From QHCA01 sp038237645 (GTDB lineage Bacteria; Actinomycetota; Actinomycetes; Mycobacteriales; QHCA01): DNA of 11,076 nt. The stretch's first letter is position 1. Every line of letters begins with the position of its first letter. Of this stretch, positions 1 through 5,897 are shown piece after piece. The translations under genes and the position numbers were made by a program. The stretch covers positions 1-11,076 of the forward strand of contig JBBRYN010000085.1 of the NCBI GenBank assembly GCA_038237645.1. Reading direction: 5' to 3'. Under the pieces are notes generated by a model. The model had not been told where the DNA came from. It did not search any database and saw only the letters and a program-made list of their open reading frames with translations.

Positions 1-145
1 AGCCGTCATCTCGCTGCGCTCCTCGCTTCGATCGATGCTCGCTCGACCCAGCCGTCATCTCGCTGCGCTCCTCGCTGCGCTCGATGCTCGCTCGACCCAG
101 CCGTCATCTCGCTGCGCTCCTCGCTTCGCTCGATGCTCGCTCGAC
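1..145. repeat. Three tandem 49-bp repeats upstream of dcd
   Basis: Units begin at 1, 50 and 99, each opening AGCCGTCATCTCGCTGCGCT. They differ at only a few bases, mainly around the CGCTTCG/CGCTGCG step near base 28 of the unit. The third unit loses the pattern after 145, one base before the likely dcd -10 element. The first unit starts at the window edge, so the array may extend to the left. There are no unique spacers between units, so this is not a CRISPR array. A shorter relative (CATCTCGCTGCGC followed by CGCTTCGCTCGAC) occurs at 2823-2850. These are probably units of a dispersed intergenic repeat family; no function is visible. Confidence 0.9.
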
Positions 146-158
146 TAGGGTCCGGGGC
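146..158 (+). promoter_or_regulatory. Candidate dcd promoter (-10 TAGGGT), leaderless start
   Basis: TAGGGT at 146-151 fits the actinobacterial TANNNT -10 pattern and is followed by exactly 7 nt and the ATG at 159. That puts the expected transcription start at or next to the A of ATG, implying a leaderless mRNA. No convincing -35 is seen; that position lies inside the last tandem repeat. A weak GGGTCCGGGG could alternatively act as a ribosome-binding site. Confidence 0.45.
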
Positions 159-737
159 ATGCTGTTGTCTGACCGCGACCTGCGAGCCGAGCTTCACGCG
201 GGTCGGCTTGCTCTCCAGCCGTACGACGACTCGCTCATGCAACCGGCCAGCATCGACGTCCGGCTGGACCGCTGGTTCCGGGTGTTCCGCAACGCCCGCT
301 ACACCCACATCGACCCGGCCCGGCAGCAGGACGACCTGACCGAGCTGGTGGAGCCGACCGGTGACGAGCCGTTTGTGCTGCATCCCGGGGAATTCGTCCT
401 GGGATCGACCCTGGAATGCGTGACCCTGCCCGACGACCTGGCCGCGCGACTGGAGGGCAAGTCGAGCCTCGGCCGGCTCGGGCTGGTCACCCACTCGACC
501 GCCGGGTTCATCGACCCGGGCTTCTCCGGTCACGTGACGCTGGAGCTGTCCAACTTGGCCAACCTGCCGATCACGCTGTGGCCCGGGATGAAGATCGGGC
601 AGATCTGTGTGTTCCGGCTGTCGACGGCGGCCGAGCACCCGTACGGATCGTCGGTGTACGGCTCGCGCTACCAGGACCAGCGTGGCCCGACGCCGTCCCG
701 GGCCTGGCGTAACTGGCGCACCTGGCCGACGGCGTAG
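159..737 (+). CDS. dcd: dCTP deaminase, dUMP-forming (bifunctional Dcd-Dut)
   Basis: This 192-residue cytosolic enzyme is predicted to deaminate dCTP and hydrolyse the product to dUMP and diphosphate, feeding thymidylate synthesis. The family core is present: GKSSLGRLGL (100-109), then HSTAGFIDPGFSGH and VTLELSN (112-132). Glu129 is the expected catalytic general base, and Ser102, Arg106 and Ala115 sit at the positions known for the Mycobacterium tuberculosis enzyme. The HSTAG form (rather than the HVTAH of E. coli Dcd) and the tail EHPYGS..YQDQRGPTPSR point to the bifunctional actinobacterial subfamily. The ATG at 159 gives the usual N-terminus MLLSDRDLR and matches the family length of about 190. 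An in-frame ATG at 84 would translate the repeats and is rejected. The last residues (RTWPTA) and the stop codon lie in a dispersed repeat also found at 2913-2978, so the C-terminal end appears remodelled. Confidence 0.95.
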   Translation: MLLSDRDLRAELHAGRLALQPYDDSLMQPASIDVRLDRWFRVFRNARYTHIDPARQQDDLTELVEPTGDEPFVLHPGEFVLGSTLECVTLPDDLAARLEGKSSLGRLGLVTHSTAGFIDPGFSGHVTLELSNLANLPITLWPGMKIGQICVFRLSTAAEHPYGSSVYGSRYQDQRGPTPSRAWRNWRTWPTA

Positions 738-784
738 GTCGCCTGAGATCGACCGAAGTGGGGAAATTCCTGTACGTCATAGCG
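719..784. repeat. Dispersed repeat, copy A, overlapping the dcd 3' end
   Basis: This 66-bp stretch from CACCTGGCCGACGGCG to GTCATAGCG aligns without gaps to 2913-2978. By eye about 58 of 66 bases agree, including a 23-base identical block at the left end. Similarity continues to the left (CGGGCCTGGCG at about 699-709 and 2902-2912), except that copy A has 9 extra bases that look like a local duplication of CTGGCG-containing sequence. The dcd stop codon lies inside it. Copy A lacks the right arm of the inverted repeat seen in the other copy. Confidence 0.85.
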
Positions 785-986
785 TGGACGGATTGACACA
801 GTTCGTCGCCGAAGGCTGCGGTCACCGTGCAGTGAACAGACGTCGTCGTGGGCAGGGTGCCGAGCGGGCCGGCGAGCCGCAACATGCCGGTGCGGCGGAG
901 CGCGTTCATCTCCGCGAGTGATTCTGCTCGATCCAAGGCCGACTCAAGCGGGTCAGGCCGGGTGGTACGCGGATAGGGTCGCGCGG
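738..986. other. Intergenic region dcd to PP2C relic, no gene seen
   Basis: This 249-bp stretch starts with the right half of dispersed-repeat copy A (to 784). The remainder has open frames on both strands but none with a recognisable domain, good start or convincing codon bias. The minus-strand translation of about 740-930 resembles nothing I know. It may be left-over sequence of the decayed element that follows. Confidence 0.5.
974..986 (+). promoter_or_regulatory. Candidate promoter (-10 TAGGGT) of the PP2C relic, leaderless
   Basis: TAGGGT at 974-979 is followed by 7 nt and the ATG at 987, the same sequence and spacing as at dcd. This supports 987 rather than the earlier in-frame ATT-type start at 918. 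No clear -35 is visible. Confidence 0.45.
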
Positions 987-1828
987 ATGAAGATCTTGAC
1001 GGCCACCAGTCCTGGTCACGACGGCCGGCCGAATGAAGACTTCGTCGGCGATGTGCCGGGTGCCGTGGTGCTGCTCGACGGCGCGGGAATCCGCGGAACC
1101 GACGCGGTCTGCCACCACGGAGTCGCGTGGTACTCGCACACCCTCGGCGCGACCCTTCTCGGGCGACTGGCGCGCGACGGCGGAAGAGACCTGGTTTCGG
1201 CTCTCGCCGATTCAATTGTCGAGGTGGCCGGACGCCATCGCCACACGTGCGACATCGGGAGCCCCATCAGCCCGCAATCAACTGTTGCGATGATCCGATT
1301 CGCAGACGATCGCGCGGACTTCCTGGTGCTCGCGGACGCGTACGTCGTTCTCGACATGGTCGACGCTCGACCGCGGGTGGTCACCGACATCCGTGAGGTC
1401 AGCGTGCGCCGCGAATGCACGGCCGCCCTGAACGGCCTGCTTCCAGGGACGCGTGAGTACGAGCAGACGGAGCAGTTCGTGATCGACGCGCTACGGGCTC
1501 GGCGCAATCAGCCCGGCGGATACTGGATCGCCAAGGACGATCCGACGGCGGCAACGCAAGCCGTCACCGGCAGCGTGCCTCTTGGGCAACTGAACGGCGC
1601 CGCGCTCCTCAGCAACGGAGCCAGTCGGATAGTGGATCCATACAACTCTCCGACTGGCCGACCGTCATGGAGCGGGTCCACACGCATGGCCCTCACGAGA
1701 TCCTTCGACAGATCCGCGAAGCGGAGAAAGAGTTCGCTGGCTCACTTCCAGGCTTCGGCGAGTCCGACGACGCGACGGTTGCCTACTGCGAACCTGCCGC
1801 ACCAGCAACGCGTCCACTTCGGACCTGA
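987..1828 (+). pseudogene. PP2C-type serine/threonine phosphatase gene, frameshifted
   Basis: The first frame from ATG 987 reads MKILTATSPGHDGRPNEDF, VVLLDGAG, PQSTVAMIRF and ALLSNGASRIVD. These are PP2C-family elements, including the N-E-D and D-G-A-G motifs that bind the metal pair. After about codon 219 (TAC AAC at 1641-1646) family similarity leaves this frame. It resumes one base out of register at 1646 with LSDWPTVMERVHTHG, EILRQIREAE and the closing PP2C motif ESDDATVAYCE, ending at TGA 1826-1828. Restoring one C near 1646 (AAC CTC TCC GAC TGG) gives a continuous protein of about 280 residues, the usual size for these small actinobacterial PP2C proteins. In the unrepaired frame translation runs on to 2033 through unrelated sequence. 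It is convergent with a broken histidine-phosphatase gene. A sequencing error is the main alternative to true decay. Confidence 0.85.
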
Positions 1829-1862
1829 GTTCTTCCTCGACCCGGACAGCGGCCGGCCAAGA

Positions 1863-2260
1863 CAGTGCAGATGCGTGGGCTCTGGTGAGCAGGGCAGCAA
1901 ACGATTCAGCGCCAGGCCCGTCGACGTACGACGGGTCGGCCCGCTGCCAGTAATCCTCCACCATCGGTCGCCGCTGGGTTGGAGTGGTCGACTGGCCGTA
2001 CGGAATGTGCAGGTAGGTGAATTCTTGGACTAGCCATTCTTGGTGCGGACGTCGTGGAAACGGTCCAGGGTAGGCTGCGCAGTCAGCTTCGTCCGGGCGA
2101 ATCCCGAAGTCACGACCAGCGCGGGCGAGCGTGGGACTGCCGTCGCGAGGTGGGCCGCCTGCACCTTCCCAAGTTCAGTAAGACGGATTCCCGCTGGATC
2201 GTCGGTTGCCGCGCCAAAATTGGCCACGCTCTCCGCATGCCGAATCAACCACACCAGCAT
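1863..2260 (-). pseudogene. Histidine phosphatase (phosphoglycerate-mutase-like) remnant
   Basis: From ATG 2260 the minus strand encodes MLVWLIRHAESVANFG, containing the catalytic RHAES motif of the histidine-phosphatase superfamily. GIRLTELGKVQA, VVTSGFARTKLTAQP and LDRFHDVRTK follow, then a stop at 2030. The next frame continues the same family from about 2036 (WLVQEFTYLHI, RRPMVEDYWQRADPSYVDGPGAESFAALLTRA). One missing base near 2037-2041 (AAG GAA TGG) would join them as RTKEWLVQEF. Recognisable similarity fades near 1863. The second histidine motif expected later (such as FSHG) is absent, and the open frame runs to 1665 antisense to the PP2C tail. The gene is thus both frameshifted and truncated at its 3' end and should be inactive. 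GGGGCAGG lies just before the ATG. Pairing of PP2C-like and histidine-phosphatase genes on an accessory segment suggests one former module; that is inference. Confidence 0.8.
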
Positions 2261-2389
2261 CCTGCCCCTACTCCCGTCGCACCGATCCCCCTTGTCGCTG
2301 GTGCGTGCGACATGGCCACGGACACCCTATGTCGAGGGTCCGACGGCAACCCTGCCGGGGGCGTTGACCGCGACTACCGGCGTCATCTG

Positions 2390-2690
2390 GCGCGAAACTG
2401 GCACGACCCTCATCGTGCGCTCGGCTCAATGGCCCGGTTCTGCTGTCTGATGGCGTGGTGGGCCACATTCGGCGCATGCTGCGCTGATCTATGTTCGCGC
2501 GACGGCGAACGCTGACCGCGAGATCGCCGATGCTGTGAGCCGCCAGGTCGAGGCGGACCAGGCCGCTCAACCGGCCACGGCGAGTGCAGACGCCGAGGCT
2601 GCGTCCGAAGATGCTGGGGCCCACGAGGGGCCGGTAGTGCCTCGCCGGTCGCATGGCGATGATCGGGCTGAGCCGTCAAATTGCGGCTGA
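2390..2690 (+). pseudogene. Degenerate tyrosine integrase, C-terminal part
   Basis: The clearest part is 2478-2690: AALIYVRATANADREIADAVSRQVEADQ and a charged tail ending at TGA 2688-2690. This matches the AALIYQHAT.DRDREIADAL ending of actinobacterial phage and ICE integrases, but the catalytic Tyr lies in degraded surroundings. Upstream pieces occur in other frames. WRETGTTL (2388-2411) looks like a decayed LRHTGTTL box in which the active-site His is lost, and LMAW (2447-2458) is followed by GH, as in LMARMGH. At least two frame changes separate the pieces, and the N-terminal half is not recognisable upstream. The relic ends 18 bp from the 3' end of tRNA-Gly, the standard place of an int gene next to its tRNA attachment site. 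The C-terminal fragment is fairly secure; the upstream boxes are tentative. Confidence 0.7.
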
Positions 2691-2708
2691 CCTGCTCCTT
2701 TGCGGCGG

Positions 2709-2779
2709 AGCGGGTGACGGGAATCGAACCCGCACTGTCAGCTTGGGAAGCTGATGTTCTGCCATTGAACTACACCCGC
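2709..2779 (-). tRNA. tRNA-Gly, anticodon CCC
   Basis: On the minus strand the 71-nt sequence folds as a standard cloverleaf. The acceptor is GCGGGTG/CACCCGC with discriminator T. The D arm is GTTC..GAAC. The anticodon arm is TCAGC-TTCCCAA-GCTGA with anticodon CCC, and the T arm is GCGGG-TTCGATT-CCCGT with one terminal G-U pair. CCA is not encoded. It reads the glycine codon GGG. Its 3' end faces the integrase relic, as expected if this tRNA served as an integration site. No second copy of its 3' end was found to the left in this window. Confidence 0.95.
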
Positions 2780-2793
2780 AGCGTGCGCCGCAG

Positions 2794-2799
2794 AGTCTA
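2794..2799 (-). promoter_or_regulatory. Candidate -10 (TAGACT) of tRNA-Gly
   Basis: Read on the minus strand, TAGACT fits TANNNT. It sits 14 nt before the mature 5' end at 2779, giving a predicted start about 7 nt upstream of the tRNA. The -35 region (around 2816-2823) has only weak similarity to consensus. Confidence 0.4.
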
Positions 2800-2821
2800 C
2801 TCGGCAGCTCCCACTGCGTTG

Positions 2822-2862
2822 ACATCTCGCTGCGCGCGCTTCGCTCGACTGACGCGAGATGT
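2822..2862. repeat. Hairpin, 9-bp perfect stem, repeat-family sequence
   Basis: ACATCTCGC (2822-2830) is perfectly complementary to GCGAGATGT (2854-2862) around a 23-nt loop. The left arm and loop share CATCTCGCTGCGC and CGCTTCGCTCGAC with the 49-bp tandem units at 1-145, with 8 nt missing. It is therefore a member of the same dispersed family. Confidence 0.75.
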
Positions 2863-2901
2863 AGGTCTCGTTGTCGAGTGGGCGGCGGCCCGACACCGCT
2901 C

Positions 2902-2978
2902 CGGGCCTGGCGCACCTGGCCGACGGCGTAGGTCGGCTGAGATCGACCGAGGTGTGGAAACTTTTGACCGTCATAGCG
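2902..2978. repeat. Dispersed repeat, copy B
   Basis: The segment 2913-2978 aligns gap-free to 719-784, with the shared CGGGCCTGGCG to its left. Here it is wholly intergenic, between tRNA-Gly and the 3' end of the small membrane-protein gene. It runs into the inverted repeat at 2952-2995, making this the more complete-looking copy. Reading the minus strand through it gives open frames in several places (for example SFHTSVDL..PTPSARCA), which I take as repeat-derived and not genes. Confidence 0.85.
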
Positions 2979-2995
2979 GGGAAGATGTTCCACAC
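2952..2995 (-). terminator. Hairpin downstream of the iron-sulfur reductase pair
   Basis: GTGTGGAA (2952-2959) pairs with TTCCACAC (2988-2995), an 8-bp stem with a 28-nt loop. It lies 38 nt past the stop of the 188-residue membrane-protein gene, so it could end that transcript. There is no U tract, as is common in high-GC actinobacteria. The long loop and repeat origin make a REP-like element equally possible. Confidence 0.4.
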
Positions 2996-3032
2996 TTCAT
3001 CCTCGACCTGGGCCGACGACCGGGGCAGTCGC

Positions 3033-3599
3033 TCACCCGCGGATCGTGATCTTGCGCTCGGCCACTACGGCGGCGCCGGACGGTCCGAAGCGGAACATCC
3101 GTACTGTGTGCTCGCCCGGCGCGAGGGTCAGACTGAAGCGGCCGCCGGCGTTGCAACCGTCCATCCGGAACAGTTGGCCGATCCAGGTCTCTCCTGATGC
3201 CGGCGCTGACACGGCGACACCGCGCACCCCGACCCGCGACACGGCGGTGGCGTCAAGGGCGAGTACGTAGTCGCCGACCGGGCCGGTCGCCCGCCATGCC
3301 ACCGGACTGCGCAGTGGTGGGCTGTCGGAGGAGAGTTTCAACGCAGTGTCGCCGCAGTTGGCCGGCAGGTCGGGGTCGCGGCTCTGGGTGGTGGCGAGGA
3401 CCGCCCCGACCACCAGTGCGGCGCCGAGGTAGGCCCACATCCAGCGGCCGCCGGGGCGGCGCATGGGGACGACGCCCAGCGGCGAGTCGGCCAGCGGGTC
3501 GCCGATCTCCTCCCGTGCCTGCCGGGCCCGCTCCATCCGCTGCGCGGCGTCGGCCAGCGGGTCGAACCGGCGGCGGAAGAAGCGCAGCGGCGACCGCAC
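3033..3599 (-). CDS. Single-pass membrane protein of unknown function
   Basis: I do not recognise this 188-residue protein. It has a basic, helical, probably cytoplasmic N-terminal part (1-50, arginine-rich with a heptad-like ADAAQRMERARQAREE stretch). One membrane segment follows at about 53-71 (WMWAYLGAALVVGAVLATT), then a predicted extracytoplasmic domain to 188. That domain contains two cysteines (82 and 149) that could form a disulfide, a beta-rich pattern and the stretch TLAPGEHTVRMFRFG. The GTG start at 3599 lies 3 nt after the TAG of the iron-sulfur reductase gene (TAG-GCA-GTG), so the two genes are probably one transcript with coupled translation. The tight linkage suggests a partner or accessory role for the reductase; this is inference. 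Its stop is followed by the repeat-rich region. Confidence 0.85.
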   Translation of the reverse strand: MRSPLRFFRRRFDPLADAAQRMERARQAREEIGDPLADSPLGVVPMRRPGGRWMWAYLGAALVVGAVLATTQSRDPDLPANCGDTALKLSSDSPPLRSPVAWRATGPVGDYVLALDATAVSRVGVRGVAVSAPASGETWIGQLFRMDGCNAGGRFSLTLAPGEHTVRMFRFGPSGAAVVAERKITIRG

Positions 3600-3602
3600 T
3601 GC

Positions 3603-5798
3603 CTACCCGCCCTGGCCCTCGGGCGACAACGAGCGCAGCAGGATCTGCGACACGTCGAGCACCTCGACGCCCTGGGCCGCGTCGGCCGACTGCTGCTTGG
3701 CGGACACCGCATCGGAGAGCATCGTGACGCAGAACGGGCAGGCCGTCGAGATGATCCCGGCGTCGGTGGCCAGCGCCTCGTCGGTGCGCTCGGCGTTGAT
3801 CCGCTTGCCGATCCGCTCCTCCATCCACATCCGCGCGCCGCCGGCTCCGCAGCAGAAGCCACGCTCCTTGCAGCGGTGCATCTCGGTGGTACGCAGGCCG
3901 GGGACGGCGGCGAGGACCTCGCGGGGCGGCGTGTAGACCTTGTTGTGCCGGCCGAGGTAGCACGGGTCGTGGTAGGTCACCAACTTGTCGATCGGCTGCA
4001 CCGGAGTCAGCCGGCCCTCGGCCACCAGCCGGCCGAGCAGTTGCGTGTGGTGCACGACGTCGTAGGTGCCGCCCACCTGTGGATACTCGTTGGCCAGCGT
4101 GTTGAAGCAGTGCGGGCAGGTCGTGACGATCTTGCGTACGGCTGCCTCGTTGAGCGTCTCGACGTTCTGCGCGGCCAGCAGTTGGAAGACGAACTCGTTG
4201 CCCAGCCGCCGGGCGGGGTCGCCGGTGCAGGTTTCGCCCGAGCCGAGGATCGCGAACTCCACGCCCGCGGTGTGCAGCAGCGTCGCCACCGCGCGGGTGG
4301 TCTTCCTCGCCCGGTCGTCGTAGGCTCCCGCACAACCGACCCAGAACAGATAGTCCACATCGGACGGTACGGTGCCATCGGGGAAATCACTGACCCGGCG
4401 CACCTCGAACGGCAGCCCGGCCGTCCACTCGTCCCGTGCCGCCGGGTTGCCGCCCCACGGATTTCCCTTGCCCTCGAGGTTGCGCAGCATCCCGCCCGCC
4501 TCGCTGGGGAAGCTCGACTCGACGAGCACCTGGTAGCGGCGCATGTCCACGATGTGGTCGACGTGCTCGATGTCGACCGGGCACTGCTCGACGCAGGCGC
4601 CGCAGGTGGTGCACGACCACAGCACGTCCGGGTCGATCACCCCGCCTTCCTCGGCCGTCCCGACCAGCGGCCGGTGTGCCTGCTCGGGACCGGAGCCGGG
4701 CACCCGGCCGAAGCCCGACTCGGGCACGTGATCGTGCTTTTCCTGAGCCCGGCCGGCCTCGTCGATGCCCGTCACAGCGTTGTCGCCGGCCGGGGCGCCC
4801 AGCAGGTAGGGCGCCTTGGCGAACAGGTGGTCGCGCAGGTCCATGATCACCAGCTTGGGCGACAGGGGCTTGCCGGTGTTCCACGCCGGGCACTGGTCCT
4901 GGCAACGGCCGCACTCCGTGCACGTGGCGAAGTCGAGCATCCCCTTCCAGGTGAAGTCCTCGACCTTGCCGCGGCCGAACACGTCGTCGTCGCCGGGGTC
5001 TTCGAAGTCGATCGGCTTGCCACCGGAAGTCATCGGCAGCAGCGGCCCGAGCGCGTCGGGGGTGCGCTTGGCGGCAACGTTGACCGGTGCCAACCCGATA
5101 TGCAGGTGCTTGGAATAGACGACGATCACCAGGAAGGCCAGGATCACACCGATCTGGCCGAGGATGAAGATCGTCTCGAGGACGAGGTTGGCATCGGCAG
5201 ACAGCCCGCCGAGCAGTCGACCCAGCGCGTACGAAGCAAAGGCCCACCGGCTCCTGCCGTACGGGAAGTTGCCGGTGTTGACCTGGGCGGCCCGATAGAC
5301 CAGTAGCGTCAGGACGACGGCGGCGACCATCGCGAGGATCACCCAGGCCGCCCCGGTATGCGAGCCGTAGAACCGGCTGGCCCGCTGCCGCCGGGCCGGC
5401 GCCTGCCGGATCCGGATGATCGTGAACACGCCGAGTGAGACGAGCACGGCGACCGCGAAGAAGTCCTCGAAAAATCCGAGCCACCGGGCGTGCCCGATCA
5501 GCGGGATCGCGAAGTCGGCGTCGAACAGCGCACCGTAGGCCTCCAGGATCGTCGCCGCCAGCACGATGAATCCCCAGAAGGTGAAGAAGTGCGCGAGACC
5601 CGGCAGTGGCCGCTTGAGCAGCTTGCGCTGGCCGAACACCTCCGCAAGCTCGGTCCGGATCCGGGTGCCGGCGCCGTCGAGCCTCCCGGGATCCGGCTGG
5701 CCGGTGTGCACGAGGCGATAGAGCCACCACACCCGCCGCCCGGCCACCCCGAACGCCGCAGCTGTCATGGCGAGCCCGACGACTATCCGCACTGCCAC
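3603..5798 (-). CDS. Membrane (Fe-S)-binding reductase, heterodisulfide-reductase-like
   Basis: This 731-residue protein fuses a membrane module with iron-sulfur and CCG modules and resembles M. tuberculosis Rv0338c. Residues 1-235 hold about five hydrophobic segments (near 4-28, 70-90, 110-130, 150-170, 205-228) and resemble a nitrate-reductase-gamma-type b-cytochrome subunit, with candidate haem ligands such as His70 and His103. Two 4Fe-4S motifs follow: C293-x2-C296-x2-C299-x3-C303 and C396-x2-C399-x2-C402-x3-C406. The C-terminal half carries two CCG-type repeats. One has C489, C524 and CPHC (561-564); the other has DPCYLGRHN (C613), FCCGAGG (649-650) and CPFC (687-690). It probably passes electrons between a membrane quinone pool and a thiol/disulfide or flavoprotein partner, but the substrate is unknown. 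The GTG start at 5798 has a strong ribosome site (GGAGG, 6 nt away). The next gene starts 3 nt after its stop. Confidence 0.92.
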   Translation of the reverse strand: MAVRIVVGLAMTAAAFGVAGRRVWWLYRLVHTGQPDPGRLDGAGTRIRTELAEVFGQRKLLKRPLPGLAHFFTFWGFIVLAATILEAYGALFDADFAIPLIGHARWLGFFEDFFAVAVLVSLGVFTIIRIRQAPARRQRASRFYGSHTGAAWVILAMVAAVVLTLLVYRAAQVNTGNFPYGRSRWAFASYALGRLLGGLSADANLVLETIFILGQIGVILAFLVIVVYSKHLHIGLAPVNVAAKRTPDALGPLLPMTSGGKPIDFEDPGDDDVFGRGKVEDFTWKGMLDFATCTECGRCQDQCPAWNTGKPLSPKLVIMDLRDHLFAKAPYLLGAPAGDNAVTGIDEAGRAQEKHDHVPESGFGRVPGSGPEQAHRPLVGTAEEGGVIDPDVLWSCTTCGACVEQCPVDIEHVDHIVDMRRYQVLVESSFPSEAGGMLRNLEGKGNPWGGNPAARDEWTAGLPFEVRRVSDFPDGTVPSDVDYLFWVGCAGAYDDRARKTTRAVATLLHTAGVEFAILGSGETCTGDPARRLGNEFVFQLLAAQNVETLNEAAVRKIVTTCPHCFNTLANEYPQVGGTYDVVHHTQLLGRLVAEGRLTPVQPIDKLVTYHDPCYLGRHNKVYTPPREVLAAVPGLRTTEMHRCKERGFCCGAGGARMWMEERIGKRINAERTDEALATDAGIISTACPFCVTMLSDAVSAKQQSADAAQGVEVLDVSQILLRSLSPEGQGG

Positions 5799-5835
5799 AA
5801 GAGGCCTCCGCTGGTGCCCAGGTTGGCGAAGGCCC

Positions 5836-5841
5836 AGCCTA
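5836..5841 (-). promoter_or_regulatory. Candidate -10 (TAGGCT) for the iron-sulfur reductase pair
   Basis: On the minus strand TAGGCT fits TANNNT and would start transcription near 5829, leaving a leader of about 31 nt that contains the GGAGG ribosome site. No good -35 is visible, so the assignment is weak. Confidence 0.3.
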
Positions 5842-5851
5842 GGGCGCCGCC

Positions 5852-5879
5852 CTGCCGCCCGGTTCGCCAGGGACGGCAG
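5852..5879 (-). terminator. Candidate terminator after the PQQ-propeller gene
   Basis: CTGCCGCCC (5852-5860) pairs with GGGACGGCAG (5870-5879) as a 9-bp GC-rich stem with one bulged A and a 9-nt loop. It starts 18 nt downstream of the stop at 5898 on the minus strand. There is no U tract, which is usual for actinobacterial hairpin terminators. It separates the propeller gene from the promoter of the reductase pair. Confidence 0.5.
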
Positions 5880-5897
5880 CAGCAGCCGGCGGCAGCG

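Noticed and set aside
1..145. Possible CRISPR array (three regular 49-bp units)
   Set aside because: The units are head-to-tail with no unique spacers, and the family reappears as a lone intergenic copy at 2823-2850.
571..1215. Minus-strand open frame of 214 codons opposite dcd and the PP2C gene
   Set aside because: It lies antisense to better-supported coding sequence, crosses a dispersed repeat, is arginine/proline-rich low-quality sequence and has no recognisable domain.
918..2033. Single 371-residue PP2C-like protein
   Set aside because: Sequence after about residue 242 has no family similarity, while the proper PP2C C-terminus lies in the shifted frame; a frameshifted pseudogene fits better.
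2276..2311. Inverted repeat GTCGC..GCGAC upstream of the histidine-phosphatase remnant as an operator
   Set aside because: The arms are short and interrupted, and the region is decayed; not distinguishable from chance.
2676..2995. Minus-strand frames of 85-105 codons over tRNA-Gly and the repeats
   Set aside because: They read through a tRNA gene and repeat copy B; the shared SVDL..PTPSARCA peptide is translated repeat, not a protein family.
3876..5306. Plus-strand open frame of 476 codons
   Set aside because: It is the antisense shadow of the iron-sulfur reductase, whose cysteine motifs and membrane segments are unmistakable on the minus strand.
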